Below are positions 1 through 9,998 of a DNA stretch of 64,000 nucleotides, piece after piece. Origin of the DNA: Sphingomonas sp. 28-63-12 (GTDB lineage: Bacteria > Pseudomonadota > Alphaproteobacteria > Sphingomonadales > Sphingomonadaceae); the NCBI GenBank assembly GCA_002281535.1, contig NCGD01000016.1:124001-188000 (forward strand), written 5' to 3'. Numbering within the stretch: position 1 is the first letter of the stretch; the number at the start of each line of letters is the position of its first letter. A program made the translations under genes and the position numbers. The notes under the pieces were generated by a model. That model did no database searches, was not told the DNA's origin, and worked only from the letters and a program-made list of their open reading frames with translations.

Positions 1-986
1 TGGCTTCGCTCACCCACATTGCCGACGATAGCCGCTACAGTTTTATCCAGGGGGATATCTGCGATGCCGAGGCGGTCGCGCGGGTAATCGCTTCCTTTCG
101 TCCCCAGGTGATTGCCCATCTGGCGGCCGAAAGCCATGTCGATCGCTCGATCGACGGGCCCGGCGCCTTTGTCCATACCAACATCGTCGGCACGTTCACG
201 TTGCTGCAGCAGGCGCTGGGCTATTATCGCACGCTAGACGCGGCGGGCCAGGCAGCATTCCGTTTCCACCATATCTCGACCGACGAGGTCTATGGATCGC
301 TCGGTGCCGAGGGGCTGTTTACCGAAACCACGCCCTATGATCCGCGCTCGCCCTATTCGGCGTCAAAGGCGGCGTCGGACCATCTCGTCCGGGCCTGGGG
401 CCATAGCTATGGCCTGCCGATCATGGTCACCAACTGCTCGAACAATTATGGGCCGTTTCAATTTCCCGAAAAGCTGATCCCGTTGATCATCATCCGGGCG
501 CTGTCGGGCGAGACCCTGCCCGTTTATGGCGACGGATCAAATGTCCGCGATTGGCTGCATGTCGATGATCACGCCCGCGCCCTGCAATGCGTCATCGAGG
601 GCGGCTCGCCCGGCGAGACCTATAATATCGGCGGCAATGCCGAACGGCGCAACATTGATGTCGTGCACCAGATTTGCGCCGTGCTCGATCGGCTGCAGCC
701 GCGTAGCGATGGCCGTTCCTATGCCGGACAATTGACCTTCGTTGCCGATCGCCCCGGCCATGATCAGCGCTATGCGATCGATGCGACCAAGCTGCAGCGC
801 GCGCTGGGGTGGCACCCGCAGCATGACTTCGCCACCGGCATTGAGGCAACCGTGCGGTGGTATCTCGACAATCGGCCATGGTGGCAGGCGATTATCGACC
901 AGCGTGATGCCACCGCGCGCCTTGGCGCTGGCCCGCCGCCGCTGGCGCCGATCGCACCAGCCATTGAACGCTGCGATGCGCACTGA
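1..986 (+). CDS. rfbB: dTDP-glucose 4,6-dehydratase, 5' end missing
   Basis: Converts dTDP-glucose to dTDP-4-keto-6-deoxyglucose, the second step of dTDP-rhamnose synthesis in the cytoplasm. The reading frame is already open at the window edge (frame 3), so the N-terminal Rossmann nucleotide-binding part lies upstream of the window. Visible are the [10 protein letters not shown] segment typical of the family, the ISTDEVYGS stretch, and the catalytic [11 protein letters not shown] motif (Tyr-x3-Lys) followed by [14 protein letters not shown]. It is followed after 30 bp by rfbA on the same strand, the usual rml operon pairing. The C-terminus past residue DNRPWW is a short unconserved tail. Family assignment is firm. 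Confidence 0.96.
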   Translation, partial: ASLTHIADDSRYSFIQGDICDAEAVARVIASFRPQVIAHLAAESHVDRSIDGPGAFVHTNIVGTFTLLQQALGYYRTLDAAGQAAFRFHHISTDEVYGSLGAEGLFTETTPYDPRSPYSASKAASDHLVRAWGHSYGLPIMVTNCSNNYGPFQFPEKLIPLIIIRALSGETLPVYGDGSNVRDWLHVDDHARALQCVIEGGSPGETYNIGGNAERRNIDVVHQICAVLDRLQPRSDGRSYAGQLTFVADRPGHDQRYAIDATKLQRALGWHPQHDFATGIEATVRWYLDNRPWWQAIIDQRDATARLGAGPPPLAPIAPAIERCDAH

Positions 987-1016
987 AGCCATCGCGCCGC
1001 GGATCGGGAGAGCATC

Positions 1017-1934
1017 ATGAAGGGTATCATCCTGGCCGGGGGCACCGGATCGCGCCTGCATCCGATGACGCAGGTCGTGTCGAAGCAGCTCATGCCGATC
1101 TACGACAAGCCGATGATCTATTATCCGCTGTCGACGCTGATGCTGGCGGGCATCCGCGACATCTTGCTGATCTCGACCGCCAGCGATCTGCCCCGGTTCG
1201 AGGCGCTGCTGGGCGACGGGTCGCGATGGGGAATCTCGATCAGCTATGCGGTTCAGCCCTCACCCGACGGGCTGGCCCAGGCCTATATCATCGGCGCCGA
1301 TTTCATCGGGCATGAGCCATCGGCGCTGATCCTGGGCGACAATGTCTTTTATGGCCACGGCATTGCCGGGTTGTTCGCCCAGGCAATCGATCGGATGCAG
1401 GGCTGTTCGGTCTTTGCCTATCATGTTCACGATCCCCAACGGTACGGCGTGATCGAGTTTGATTGCCGCAACAAGGCCGTCAGCGTCGAGGAAAAGCCAC
1501 TCCAGCCCAAATCGAACTGGGCCGTCACAGGACTCTATTTCTTCGATGGCCAGGCGCCGGCGATTGCCCGCACGCTCACGCCATCGGCGCGGGGCGAGCT
1601 CGAGATTACCGATATGATCCGGCATTATCTCGATGCCGACTCGCTCTATGTCGAGTCACTGGGGCGCGGTATCGCCTGGCTCGATACCGGCACGCCCGAA
1701 GCCTTGCTGGAGGCAGCCGAATTCGTCCGGATTCTGGAAAAGCGCCAGGGATTCAAAATGGCCTGTCCGGAAGAGATCGCCTTCCGGCTCGGGCTGATCG
1801 ATCGTACCGCGCTTGAGGCATTGGCATCGGCCTATGGCAAGAACGACTATGCCACTTATCTGCGCGCGATTGCCGCCAGCAGCATGGGGAACGCACCGGA
1901 ACTATCTGCGGTCAGGCCCGGTGCGGTGGGGTAG
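1017..1934 (+). CDS. rfbA: glucose-1-phosphate thymidylyltransferase
   Basis: Makes dTDP-glucose from dTTP and glucose-1-phosphate, the first step to dTDP-rhamnose. The 305-residue protein starts with the nucleotidyltransferase signature [16 protein letters not shown], followed by [18 protein letters not shown], and carries GDNVFYGHG and [19 protein letters not shown], all hallmarks of the RmlA family at full length. The ATG start is preceded by a GGGAGAG ribosome-binding site. It lies 30 bp after rfbB and is the last gene of that operon here, because the next gene is on the other strand. rfbC and rfbD, needed to finish dTDP-rhamnose, are not in view and probably lie upstream. Confidence 0.97.
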   Translation: MKGIILAGGTGSRLHPMTQVVSKQLMPIYDKPMIYYPLSTLMLAGIRDILLISTASDLPRFEALLGDGSRWGISISYAVQPSPDGLAQAYIIGADFIGHEPSALILGDNVFYGHGIAGLFAQAIDRMQGCSVFAYHVHDPQRYGVIEFDCRNKAVSVEEKPLQPKSNWAVTGLYFFDGQAPAIARTLTPSARGELEITDMIRHYLDADSLYVESLGRGIAWLDTGTPEALLEAAEFVRILEKRQGFKMACPEEIAFRLGLIDRTALEALASAYGKNDYATYLRAIAASSMGNAPELSAVRPGAVG

Positions 1935-1939
1935 GGCGT

Positions 1940-1961
1940 TGGCGACGCAGGATCGTCGCCA
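1940..1961. terminator. hairpin between convergent rfbA and kdsA
   Basis: A perfect 8-bp stem (TGGCGACG / CGTCGCCA) with a 6-nt loop fills the short gap between the rfbA stop and the kdsA stop. It has no T-run, so it could be a weak bidirectional terminator or an RNA 3'-end stabiliser. The call rests on position and symmetry only. Confidence 0.45.
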
Positions 1962-2819
1962 TCAGACACCCGCCCCGCTTTTCACCAGCGAATCGATCGC
2001 CAGCAGCTGCTCCAGCAGCGCTTCGGCCTGATCGAGTGGGATGGCGTTGGGGCCGTCCGATTTGGCATTGTCGGGGTCAGGATGCATTTCCATGAACAGA
2101 CCCGAGATGCCGACCGCGACGGCAGCCCGGGCAAGCGCGGGGACAAATTCGCGCTGGCCGCCGCTGGTCGTGCCCAGCCCGCCGGGCAGCTGGACCGAAT
2201 GCGTCGCGTCGAACACCACCGGGCACTGGGTTTCGCGCATGATCACCAGCCCGCGCATATCCGACACCAGGTTGTTATAGCCAAAGCTGGCGCCACGATC
2301 GGTGACCAGCAGGGTTGCCGGCCGACCGGCTTCGGCGGCGGCGGCGCGGGCCTTGGCGGCGACATGGATCATGTCATGCGGGGCCATGAACTGGCCCTTC
2401 TTGATGTTGGCAGCCTTGCCGCAGGCGGCAACCGCCTCGATCAGATCGGTCTGGCGGGCGAGAAAGGCGGGGGTCTGCAGGACATCGACCACGCTGGCGA
2501 CGGCGGCGACCTGGGCGGTTTCATGCACATCGGTCAGCACCGGCATGCCGGTTTCGCGGCGGACCTTTTCGAGGATGCGCAGCCCTTCGTCCATACCCGG
2601 GCCGCGAAACGAGCTGCCCGAGGTGCGGTTGGCCTTGTCAAACGAGCTTTTGTAGATGAGCAAAATGCCCAGCCGCTCGGCAATCCCCTTCAGTGTTTCG
2701 GCGGTAGACAGCGCCATCGCCTCGCTTTCGATCACGCAGGGCCCGGCGATGACGAACAGGCGTTGATCGATCCCGACGGCGCGGCCGCAAAGCAGGGTGG
2801 GGGAGGCGGCTAAGGTCAT
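1962..2819 (-). CDS. kdsA: 3-deoxy-8-phosphooctulonate synthase (Kdo-8-P synthase)
   Basis: Condenses arabinose-5-phosphate with phosphoenolpyruvate to Kdo-8-phosphate. The 285-residue protein has the family landmarks [11 protein letters not shown] near the N-terminus, [12 protein letters not shown], the [11 protein letters not shown] loop, the [18 protein letters not shown] block and the [10 protein letters not shown] motif. It has no Cys in the metal-site position N-terminal to the AGPC block, but I cannot decide the metal class by eye. Its ATG overlaps the kdsB stop by 4 bp (ATGA), so it is the third gene of a kdsD-kdsB-kdsA operon. Kdo here could feed a capsule or LPS-like glycan. Confidence 0.96.
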   Translation of the reverse strand: MTLAASPTLLCGRAVGIDQRLFVIAGPCVIESEAMALSTAETLKGIAERLGILLIYKSSFDKANRTSGSSFRGPGMDEGLRILEKVRRETGMPVLTDVHETAQVAAVASVVDVLQTPAFLARQTDLIEAVAACGKAANIKKGQFMAPHDMIHVAAKARAAAAEAGRPATLLVTDRGASFGYNNLVSDMRGLVIMRETQCPVVFDATHSVQLPGGLGTTSGGQREFVPALARAAVAVGISGLFMEMHPDPDNAKSDGPNAIPLDQAEALLEQLLAIDSLVKSGAGV

Positions 2820-3643
2820 GATGCGTCGCGATCTGCCAATATGGCTTCGATAAAGGGGATGTCTTCGGGATTATTGAGTTCCCAGAGGTCGTGGCCCGGA
2901 TCCCGGACCTCGACAATCCGGACTGGCTTGCGCGATTCAAGGAAGCGAAGCTGCTCCAGCCCCTCGAGTAGCTCCAGCGTGCCAACCGGCAGTGTCGCAT
3001 AGCGCTGCAGCGCGCCCAAACGATAGGCATAAACGCCGATGTGGAAGAATAGCGGCAAGCTTGGATCGCCGATCCGCGCCGGGGGGAGGTGCGGGATTAC
3101 CGATTTGGAAAAATAGAGCGCGTTCCGGTCAAGACCAATGGCAACCGTGGTCCCGCCGACCCGCCCGGCCTGTTGGTCGGCGATCAGGCGGCGCTGGACC
3201 AGGGGGGAGGCGCGCACGACGGGCGTCGCCACCTCGATCGACGGGTCTGTCGCCATCGCGGCGATCAGCGCCTCGACGACAAAGGCCGGCGTCAGCAGTG
3301 CATCACCCTGGAAGTTGATGACGATGTCGGCCGGCTCGGCCAGGCCGTCGAGCGCGGCGGCGCAGCGTTCGGTCCCATTGGTGCAGGATTCGGGCGTCAT
3401 CAATACCGATGCGCCCGCCGCGCGCGCCGCCTCGGCGATCAGCGGATGGTCGGTCGCGACATGGACGGCAGCGGCCCCGCGGACCGAGCGCGCGGCATCG
3501 ATCGTCCAGGCGAGCAGCGGCTTTGCAATGCCGCGCGCGCCCTGCAGCATGGCCAACGGCTTGCCGGGGTAGCGGGTTGAGGCATGCCGGGCGGGAATGA
3601 TGATCACTGTCCGAAGTGGAACGTTGCCTGCCGGATTTTGCAT
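2816..3643 (-). CDS. kdsB: 3-deoxy-manno-octulosonate cytidylyltransferase
   Basis: Activates Kdo as CMP-Kdo for transfer to a glycan. The protein is about 275 residues and begins [21 protein letters not shown], the nucleotide-binding signature of the family, with [11 protein letters not shown] in the middle (the family usually has INxQGDEP, so EP is replaced by AL) and a C-terminal [13 protein letters not shown] block. A GTG one codon upstream (3646) is an alternative start. It sits 6-7 bp after kdsD and overlaps kdsA by 4 bp, indicating one transcript. The departure at the QGDEP motif is mild, and related capsule-type enzymes (KpsU) remain possible. Confidence 0.93.
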   Translation of the reverse strand: MQNPAGNVPLRTVIIIPARHASTRYPGKPLAMLQGARGIAKPLLAWTIDAARSVRGAAAVHVATDHPLIAEAARAAGASVLMTPESCTNGTERCAAALDGLAEPADIVINFQGDALLTPAFVVEALIAAMATDPSIEVATPVVRASPLVQRRLIADQQAGRVGGTTVAIGLDRNALYFSKSVIPHLPPARIGDPSLPLFFHIGVYAYRLGALQRYATLPVGTLELLEGLEQLRFLESRKPVRIVEVRDPGHDLWELNNPEDIPFIEAILADRDAS

Positions 3644-3649
3644 CACCGC

Positions 3650-4663
3650 TCAGCGCATCCCGGCGCGCAGAATATCGTGAATGTGGATCAGGCCGACCGG
3701 CTGGCGCGGATCGAGCGCGTGAGTAACGAACAGCGCGGTAATCTTGCCTTCTTCCATCGTTTGCAGCGCATCTTCGGCAAAGGACGACACGTCGATCGTT
3801 GCCGGCGCGTGCGTCATCACCGCAAACGCATCGGCATCGAGCAGGTGATCGGCATGGCGGCGCAGATCGCCATCGGTGATCACGCCGATCAGCTTGCCGC
3901 CATCATCGATGACGCCGGCAATGCCAAAGCTGTGTGCGGTCATCTTCAGGATCACGTCGCGCATGGGGGTGTCGCGCGCCACCAGCGGCAGCTCGTCCTT
4001 GCCGTGCATCAGCGCCGAAACGCGGGTTAGGCGCTGGCCGATCGTTCCGCCGGGATGGAACATGTTGAGCTTGGTGCGGGACACGCCGCGCAAATTCATC
4101 ATCGCGATCGCCAGCGCATCGCCCATGGCGAGCATCATGATTGCCGATGTGGTCGGCGAGATATTTTCGGGACACGCCTCGCGGACCGATGGGAGCACCA
4201 GCTTGACGTCGGCGAGCCGCATCAGCGTCGATGTCGGTTTCGATCCGATGGCAACCACGGTAATGCCCGCCTCGGCGGCATAGGCGATCACCTGTTTCAG
4301 CTCACGCGTTTCTCCCGATAGCGACAGCAGCAACAACGTATCGCCGCGCATGATCATGCCAAGATCCCCATGCGCTGCCTCGGCGGCGTGCATGAAAAAA
4401 GCAGGGGTACCGGTCGACGCAAAGGTCGCCGCGATCTTCCGACCGACATGGCCCGATTTGCCGATGCCCGATACAACCACCCGGCGGCCGGTGCCCATCA
4501 GCGCTTCGACAGCGGCAACAAAGCTGTCATCGAGTGCATGCGTCAGCGCCTCGAGCGCTTCGGCTTCGTCGGCGATGACCGCCCTGCCGCACGCGAGGAT
4601 GTCTATGTTGCGTGCAGGGTTGTCGCCTGCCGCTGCTTTGTCTCGGCCCATTGCCAACATCAT
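3650..4663 (-). CDS. kdsD: arabinose-5-phosphate isomerase (KpsF/GutQ family)
   Basis: Isomerises ribulose-5-phosphate to arabinose-5-phosphate, the substrate of KdsA. The 337-residue protein shows the family order: an N-terminal SIS sugar-isomerase domain (VVVSGIGKSGHVGRKIAATF; MHAAEAAHGDLGMI; LSLSGETREL) and two C-terminal CBS domains (from about residue 205 on, with GVITDGDLRRH). It is the first gene of the Kdo operon. Two consecutive ATG codons at the start leave the exact first residue open. The symbol kpsF would apply if the operon serves capsule only. Confidence 0.94.
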   Translation of the reverse strand: MMLAMGRDKAAAGDNPARNIDILACGRAVIADEAEALEALTHALDDSFVAAVEALMGTGRRVVVSGIGKSGHVGRKIAATFASTGTPAFFMHAAEAAHGDLGMIMRGDTLLLLSLSGETRELKQVIAYAAEAGITVVAIGSKPTSTLMRLADVKLVLPSVREACPENISPTTSAIMMLAMGDALAIAMMNLRGVSRTKLNMFHPGGTIGQRLTRVSALMHGKDELPLVARDTPMRDVILKMTAHSFGIAGVIDDGGKLIGVITDGDLRRHADHLLDADAFAVMTHAPATIDVSSFAEDALQTMEEGKITALFVTHALDPRQPVGLIHIHDILRAGMR

Positions 4664-4804
4664 GTACGCCCCCCCAACGAAAAACCGTGCCTAACTGCCC
4701 CAGTTGCTGGTCGTCCATTGAGACTGGCGATGCAAGCGATGTTGGGTTCTCCCGTCCGAGTAAATGTCTCGGCCGGCGATGGCCGCCCGCCTGAGCCTGC
4801 GTGC

Positions 4805-5638
4805 CTATTCGTTCCCGCCGATCAGGTCGCCGAGCCCGCCAAGCACCGATCCCTCGCCTCTATTCTGCCCGCCGCGCGCGCCCGCTGCTGCCACCATCCG
4901 GCCAGCCAGCCGGGAAAAGGGCAGCGATTGGATCCAGACTTTGCCTGGCCCGGTCAGCCGGGCGAAGAACAGGCCCTCCCCCCCGAACACCACGCTGCGG
5001 ACGCCGCCCGCGGTGACCAGATCGAAATCCACACTGGGGGTATAGGCGGCAAGGCAGCCCGTGTCGACATGCAGCTGTTCGCCTGCCGCCAGCGTGCGCT
5101 CCACGACGGTGCCGCCCATCTGGACGAATACCCAGCCATCGCCCTCGAGCTTCTGCATGATGAAGCCTTCGCCGCCGAACAGACCCGTCATTACGCGGCG
5201 CTGAAATTCGATCCCGATCGATACCCCCTTCGCGGCGGCGAGAAACGCATCTTTCTGACAGATCAGCGTGCCACCCAGCGCATCGAGTTTGATCGGCAGG
5301 ATTGCACCCGGAGTCGGCGCGGCAAAGGCGACGCGGGCCTTGCCCTGGCCATTATGGGTGAACACGGTGGTAAACAGGCTTTCGCCGGTTACCAGCCTTT
5401 TGCCCGCGCCGAGCAGCTTGCCCATGAAGCCGCCGCCATTGTCGCCGCTGCCATCGCCGAACACCGTGGTCATGCCGATAGCGGCATCCTTCCAGACGAA
5501 CGCGCCCGCTTCGGCAACGGCGCTCTCGCCCGGGTCGAGCTCGATCTCCAGGAACTGCAGTTCCTGGCCCTTGATCTCGAAATCGATATCGTCGGCAATG
5601 CCGGCGCTGCGGCTGTGCTGCCAGGGGCTTTGTGCCAT
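4805..5638 (-). CDS. AIM24/TIGR00266 family protein
   Basis: A 277-residue protein of the AIM24-like family, whose bacterial members have no settled function (the yeast member is mitochondrial inner-membrane associated). Visible family features are the repeated glycine-rich beta segments: LEIELDPGESAVAEAGAFVW near the N-terminus, TVFTHNGQGKARVAF, GGEGFIMQKLEGDGWVFVQ and GGEGLFFARLTGPGKVWIQS near the end. I chose the ATG at 5638 because AAGGAG lies at the right distance before it; an upstream in-frame start at 5710 lacks such a site. The gene stands between fhs and kdsD on the same strand without overlap. Confidence 0.88.
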   Translation of the reverse strand: MAQSPWQHSRSAGIADDIDFEIKGQELQFLEIELDPGESAVAEAGAFVWKDAAIGMTTVFGDGSGDNGGGFMGKLLGAGKRLVTGESLFTTVFTHNGQGKARVAFAAPTPGAILPIKLDALGGTLICQKDAFLAAAKGVSIGIEFQRRVMTGLFGGEGFIMQKLEGDGWVFVQMGGTVVERTLAAGEQLHVDTGCLAAYTPSVDFDLVTAGGVRSVVFGGEGLFFARLTGPGKVWIQSLPFSRLAGRMVAAAGARGGQNRGEGSVLGGLGDLIGGNE

Positions 5639-5722
5639 GATGACCTGCTCCTTTTGGTGGGATGCATAGCCTATCATGGCCGCATCGCGATTCGCCACCG
5701 CGCCCGGCATCAGCCCGCCGCG

Positions 5723-7393
5723 CTAGAACAGTCCCTCGATCCGGCCATCGGCATCGAATCCGATCGCTTCGGCGGCCGGCACGCGCGGCAGGCCGGGCAT
5801 CGTCATGATTTCCCCGCAGACCGCGACGACAAAGCCCGCGCCGGCGGCGAGCCGTACTTCGCGGATATGCACGGTGTGGCCTGTCGGTGCGCCGAGCAGC
5901 GCCGGGTCGGTCGAAAAACTATATTGGGTCTTGGCGATGCAGACGGGCAGGTGGCCAAAGCCGGCGGCTTCGAATGCCGCCAATTGGGCGATGATCGCCG
6001 GCTCGGCGGCGACGCTGCCGGCCCGGTAGAGCCGCGTCGCCACCGTCCTGATCTTGTCGAGCAGTGGCAGATCGTCATCATAAAGCGGCGCGAATTGTGC
6101 CGATCCGCCCTCGGCCAGCGCCGCGACGGCATTGGCGAGCGCGGTCGCGCCGGCGCCGCCTTCGGCCCAGTGCCGGCACGCGATCGCCTGCACGCCATGG
6201 GCGGCGGTGATCGCCTGCACCGCATCAAATTCGGCAGCGCTGTCGGTGGCAAAATGGTTGACGGCGACGACGGCGGGCACGCCGAACTGGCGGACATTTT
6301 CGATGTGCCGGATGAGGTTGACCGCACCGCGATTGACCGCATCGACATCCTCGCGGCCAAGATCGGCCTTGGCAACGCCGCCATTCATCTTGAGCGCCCG
6401 GATCGTCGCGACGATCACGACGGCGGCCGGGGCCAGCCCCGCCTGGCGGCATTTGATATCGAAGAATTTCTCCGCGCCCAGATCGGCACCGAAGCCGGCT
6501 TCGGTCACGACATAGTCCGCCAGTCCCAAAGCCGCGCGCGTCGCGATCACCGAGTTGCAGCCATGGGCGATATTGGCGAACGGCCCGCCATGGATGAAGG
6601 CAGGATTGCCGCCCAGGGTCTGCACCAGATTGGGCTTGATCGCGTCGGCCAGCAGCACCGCCATCGCGCCGTCCGCCTTCAGGTCATGCGCGGTGATCGG
6701 CTGGCGCTGGCGCGTGTAGCCAACGATGATCCGCCCCAGCCGCGCGCGCAGATCGGCCGCATCGCTCGCCAGGCACAGGATCGCCATCACTTCCGACGCC
6801 ACGGTTATGTCGAACCCCGATTCGCGGGGATAGCCGTTGCCGGTGCCGCCGAGCGACTGGACGATCTGGCGCAACGCCCGGTCGTTCATGTCGAGCGCCC
6901 GCCGCCACACAATCCGCCGCACGTCCACGCCAAGCGCATTGCCCCAGTGGATGTGATTGTCGAGCATCGCCGCGAGCAGATTATGCGCGGTGGTGATCGC
7001 GTGAAAATCGCCGGTGAAGTGCAGGTTGATGTCCTCCATCGGCACCACCTGCGCCCGGCCCCCACCGGTCGCCCCGCCTTTCTGGCCGAAACACGGCCCA
7101 AGCGAGGGCTCGCGCAGGCACAGCATCGTCTGCCGCCCGGTCAGATTGAGCGCATCGGCCAGGCCGACAGAGGTCGTCGTCTTGCCCTCACCCGCTGGCG
7201 TCGGGCTGATCGCCGTGACGAGGACCAGATGCCCCGGCGCGCGCATCGCCGACAGCGGCAGCGCGGCGAGGTCGATCTTCGCCTTGTGCCGCCCATAAGG
7301 CTCGATCGCATTCTCGGGGATGCCCGCCTTGGCAGCAATGGCGGCGATGGGCTGAAGCGGCGTGAGCCGCGCGATCTCGATGTCGGTCTGCAT
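5723..7393 (-). CDS. fhs: formate--tetrahydrofolate ligase
   Basis: ATP-dependent formation of 10-formyl-tetrahydrofolate from formate and THF, supplying one-carbon units for purines and formyl-Met. The 556-residue protein is full length. It shows the P-loop region [18 protein letters not shown] near residue 65, [33 protein letters not shown] and the [14 protein letters not shown] block. The ATG start lies just after the codon for a short leader with no clear alternative. It appears to be transcribed alone, with an 80-bp gap to the AIM24-like gene. A long open frame on the opposite strand across this gene is a GC artefact. Confidence 0.98.
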   Translation of the reverse strand: MQTDIEIARLTPLQPIAAIAAKAGIPENAIEPYGRHKAKIDLAALPLSAMRAPGHLVLVTAISPTPAGEGKTTTSVGLADALNLTGRQTMLCLREPSLGPCFGQKGGATGGGRAQVVPMEDINLHFTGDFHAITTAHNLLAAMLDNHIHWGNALGVDVRRIVWRRALDMNDRALRQIVQSLGGTGNGYPRESGFDITVASEVMAILCLASDAADLRARLGRIIVGYTRQRQPITAHDLKADGAMAVLLADAIKPNLVQTLGGNPAFIHGGPFANIAHGCNSVIATRAALGLADYVVTEAGFGADLGAEKFFDIKCRQAGLAPAAVVIVATIRALKMNGGVAKADLGREDVDAVNRGAVNLIRHIENVRQFGVPAVVAVNHFATDSAAEFDAVQAITAAHGVQAIACRHWAEGGAGATALANAVAALAEGGSAQFAPLYDDDLPLLDKIRTVATRLYRAGSVAAEPAIIAQLAAFEAAGFGHLPVCIAKTQYSFSTDPALLGAPTGHTVHIREVRLAAGAGFVVAVCGEIMTMPGLPRVPAAEAIGFDADGRIEGLF

Positions 7394-7607
7394 GGGATGG
7401 GTTGTAGATCATGTCACAACCGGAAAGCACTACCCCAACCACGACACGGCTGGAGAGATATCATGATCGTTGGATGCGTTGGTAACCCGTGGTGACCGTT
7501 GCGTGGACGTTAACAGACGATTTTAGCTGAAATCACGTCCAAATTAGTATCGATGACTCGTGTATTTGAAATTCTTGCCAAAAAATAGGAGAATCGATCT
7601 AAACGCG

Positions 7608-7635
7608 TTGACATAAACACTATTATAAATATTTC
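7608..7635 (+). promoter_or_regulatory. candidate promoter for the lectin gene
   Basis: A perfect TTGACA (7608-7613) with a weak -10-like TATTTC 16 bp downstream, in a very AT-rich stretch about 40 bp before the lectin start. The -10 match is only partial and the AT-richness makes chance matches likely. Confidence 0.3.
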
Positions 7636-7672
7636 TTTATGAATCGATGTCGCTGATGCTGAAGGAGTATTT

Positions 7673-8212
7673 ATGATCAATATAGCAAAATTGATTGCCG
7701 GCATTGTTGCCATATCATTTTTCGGGTCAGCCCAGGCGACGGAGCGAGAGACCCCGCTCAGAACGGTAAATAATGCTCCGATATTTCTGTATTATAATGA
7801 TGGTGTAATATCTCGGGATGGGCGATTTCGGTTAGTTTTTCAAACCGACGGTAATTTGGTCCTATATCAAGGCCAATCGCCGCTGTGGTCTTCTGAAACC
7901 ACTCCAACATATTTCTCTATTTCACAGCCAGGCGGGCCCAATACAAATGGACCATTTGTAACAAATATGGTTAATTATGCCTGTGTCGCTGTATTTCAGG
8001 GCGATGGCAATCTGGTAGTCTATGGCGCGACCGGGCTCGCCTCCTCCGGAAACCCCTGCCAACGTACGTCTTTCGCCTCCATGAAGCCGTTTTGGAATAG
8101 CAGGACATCGGCATATCCCGGCTCCACGCTTGAAGTTCAGGATGACGGCAATCTGGTAATTTACGATACGTCATCGATCGCTCGATGGAATTCTCGTACA
8201 TGTTGTCGCTAG
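7673..8212 (+). CDS. secreted bulb-type (mannose-binding) lectin domain protein
   Basis: A 179-residue protein with an N-terminal signal peptide (cleavage likely after SAQA, about residue 22) followed by a single B-lectin domain. Three copies of the mannose-pocket motif QxDGNLVxY are visible: FQTDGNLVLY, FQGDGNLVVY and VQDDGNLVIY, the threefold pattern of this beta-prism fold. All three keep the Asp and Asn sugar-binding positions. Four Cys residues could form disulfides, which fits export. A strong GAAGGAG site precedes the ATG. The gene is clearly AT-richer than its neighbours and stands with the next orphan in a 1.4-kb island, suggesting recent acquisition. Ligand and role (adhesion, competition, glycan binding) are unknown. 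Confidence 0.85.
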   Translation: MINIAKLIAGIVAISFFGSAQATERETPLRTVNNAPIFLYYNDGVISRDGRFRLVFQTDGNLVLYQGQSPLWSSETTPTYFSISQPGGPNTNGPFVTNMVNYACVAVFQGDGNLVVYGATGLASSGNPCQRTSFASMKPFWNSRTSAYPGSTLEVQDDGNLVIYDTSSIARWNSRTCCR

Positions 8213-8272
8213 AACGCTAAATTGATCACATCAATATTCAATTGATTGTAGGGTTAGGGCGTCCCGATATTT

Positions 8273-8301
8273 GTAGAGGGCGTCTTAGCTCTACTTTTTT
8301 T
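8273..8301 (+). terminator. rho-independent terminator after the lectin gene
   Basis: A GTAGAG / CTCTAC stem with a 10-nt loop followed at once by seven T residues, 60 bp after the lectin stop. The stem is short, but position and T-run fit a terminator that separates the two accessory genes. Confidence 0.55.
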
Positions 8302-8326
8302 CCTCAATTTTGCTGAGGGGAGCTCA

Positions 8327-8878
8327 TTGTTGAGATTTTATCAGTCAAAATTTGATGTAATTTGGATATCGCTAGTATGTACCGGCATTGCGATTTTGGT
8401 CGCATATTTAAATAATAAAACGACGATAAATCAACCTAAATTAGATACATTGACAATCGTCAGCGCTGGAAAAGATAATAATTACTCGTCAATCTATACG
8501 CCATTGAAGCAAAATTCCAGAATCTTGGCTGTTGCATCTCGCAATGGATTTGAAATTGATTCGCATGAAGACAAATTGACTGGTCGTGATCCAGACTGGG
8601 CGCCAAAAACCGAGGGCGACATTCGCAACGCGCTAAGTCAAATTCCTTATTTATCGAAATCTTCACCAATTAAAATTGAATGCCAATATAATAGCTGTGA
8701 GGCAGTTGGCCAAATAATAGATGATATTTCTGTCGATAATAGAAAAATTGCATCGCAATATTTAATTAATAGAGAGTTTGCGGATAAATTGGCAAAAGCC
8801 AATGTCATGGCAAACGAAGTCGATCTCGATCAAAAAAGTGGGACATTTATCGTGCGTTTTTCGAGATTGAGAAAATAA
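8327..8878 (+). CDS. membrane-anchored orphan protein
   Basis: A 183-residue protein I do not recognise. One hydrophobic segment near residues 12-28 (WISLVCTGIAILVAYL) would anchor it with the rest outside the cytoplasm. The middle contains IECQYNSCEAVGQI, a Cys-x5-Cys pair of the kind seen in exported proteins with a disulfide. The start is TTG (two in a row) after GAGGGGA. The gene is AT-rich with codon use unlike the chromosome and lies in the same island as the lectin, behind a terminator, so it probably has its own promoter. Function unknown. Confidence 0.7.
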   Translation: MLRFYQSKFDVIWISLVCTGIAILVAYLNNKTTINQPKLDTLTIVSAGKDNNYSSIYTPLKQNSRILAVASRNGFEIDSHEDKLTGRDPDWAPKTEGDIRNALSQIPYLSKSSPIKIECQYNSCEAVGQIIDDISVDNRKIASQYLINREFADKLAKANVMANEVDLDQKSGTFIVRFSRLRK

Positions 8879-9031
8879 CTGCCGGTGACTGTCCACTGAG
8901 CATTTCCGAATGCGTTGGATAACCGAGATAGTGAAGTTACCCGACGAAGATTCGACGCTTCATATCCCGACCGGCCATGCGTCCTGCTAATCGTTGCCAG
9001 TCATCCACTGCGCCCGCTATGCCCCAATGCG

Positions 9032-9952
9032 ATGACTACCCCCCACGCCACCGTCCCCGACAGCGAACTCAGCGGCGCACTGCGCCTCCTCCCGGCCCCA
9101 GCCCGTCCGTTCGCCTCGCTGGCGCGGCTTGATCGGCCAATCGGGTGGTGGTTGCTGTTCTGGCCCGGTGCCTGGGGCGTGGCGCTCGCCGGCGGGGCCA
9201 TCGCCCGGTGGGACCTGATTCTCTGGCTGCTGCTCGGCGCCATCGCGATGCGCGGGGCGGGGTGCGTCTATAACGATATCGTCGATCGCGATCTCGACAA
9301 GCAGGTCGCGCGCACCCGCAATCGCCCGCTCGCCAGCGGCGCAGTGTCGCTGCGCGCCGCCTGGGGCTGGCTGGTTGCGCTTTGCCTGATCGGGCTGGTC
9401 GTGCTGCTGCAGCTGCATGTGCCCGCCGCCATCATCGCGCTGTTCAGCCTGGCGCCGGTCGCCGCCTATCCTTTCATGAAGCGGATCACCTGGTGGCCGC
9501 AGGCCTGGCTCGGCATCGTCTTTTCCTGGGCGGCTTTGGTCGGCTGGGCCGATGTCATGGGCGCGCTCACCGCCCCCGGGCTGCTGCTCTATGCCGGATC
9601 GATCGCCTGGGTGGTCGGCTATGACACCATCTATTCGCTGCAGGACCGCGAGGATGACGCGATGGTCGGCATCCGCTCCTCGGCGCGGGCGATGGGGGCG
9701 CATGTGCGCGGCGGGATCGCCGGATTCTATGCCCTCGCGCTGGCGCTGTGGGCGGGCGCGATCTGGCTGGTGCGCCCGGATTTGCTGGCGCTTGCCGCGC
9801 TGCTGCCGGTCGCCGGGCACCTCGCCTGGCAGGTGCTGACCCTGGTGCCCGATGACGGTGACAATGCGCTTGCCCGCTTCCGGTCAAACCGGGGCGCGGG
9901 GCTGTTGATGGCGGCGGCCTGCGTGGTGGTCGGGACCGCGACGAGTTTATAA
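9032..9952 (+). CDS. ubiA: 4-hydroxybenzoate polyprenyltransferase
   Basis: Attaches the polyprenyl tail to 4-hydroxybenzoate in ubiquinone synthesis, in the inner membrane. The 306-residue protein has the two Asp-rich prenyl-diphosphate/Mg motifs of the UbiA family, NDIVDRDLDKQVARTRNRPL near residue 80 and YDTIYSLQDREDD near residue 200, and about eight to nine hydrophobic segments. I placed the start at the ATG at 9032 because the protein then has the normal length; the frame stays open to 8915, but that extension is unconserved in character. No strong ribosome-binding site is visible. It is followed 46 bp later by the TldE/PmbA gene. Confidence 0.95.
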   Translation: MTTPHATVPDSELSGALRLLPAPARPFASLARLDRPIGWWLLFWPGAWGVALAGGAIARWDLILWLLLGAIAMRGAGCVYNDIVDRDLDKQVARTRNRPLASGAVSLRAAWGWLVALCLIGLVVLLQLHVPAAIIALFSLAPVAAYPFMKRITWWPQAWLGIVFSWAALVGWADVMGALTAPGLLLYAGSIAWVVGYDTIYSLQDREDDAMVGIRSSARAMGAHVRGGIAGFYALALALWAGAIWLVRPDLLALAALLPVAGHLAWQVLTLVPDDGDNALARFRSNRGAGLLMAAACVVVGTATSL

Positions 9953-9998
9953 CGCGCCAGAGGTTCAATTTTGCGACGGCGCGGCCTAAGTCGGGCGA

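Noticed and set aside
4370..7495. A 1041-codon open frame on the plus strand opposite fhs and the AIM24-like gene
   Set aside because: It is antisense to two well-supported genes, has Arg/His/Asp-rich low-information composition and no recognisable domain. Long antisense frames are common in GC-rich DNA.
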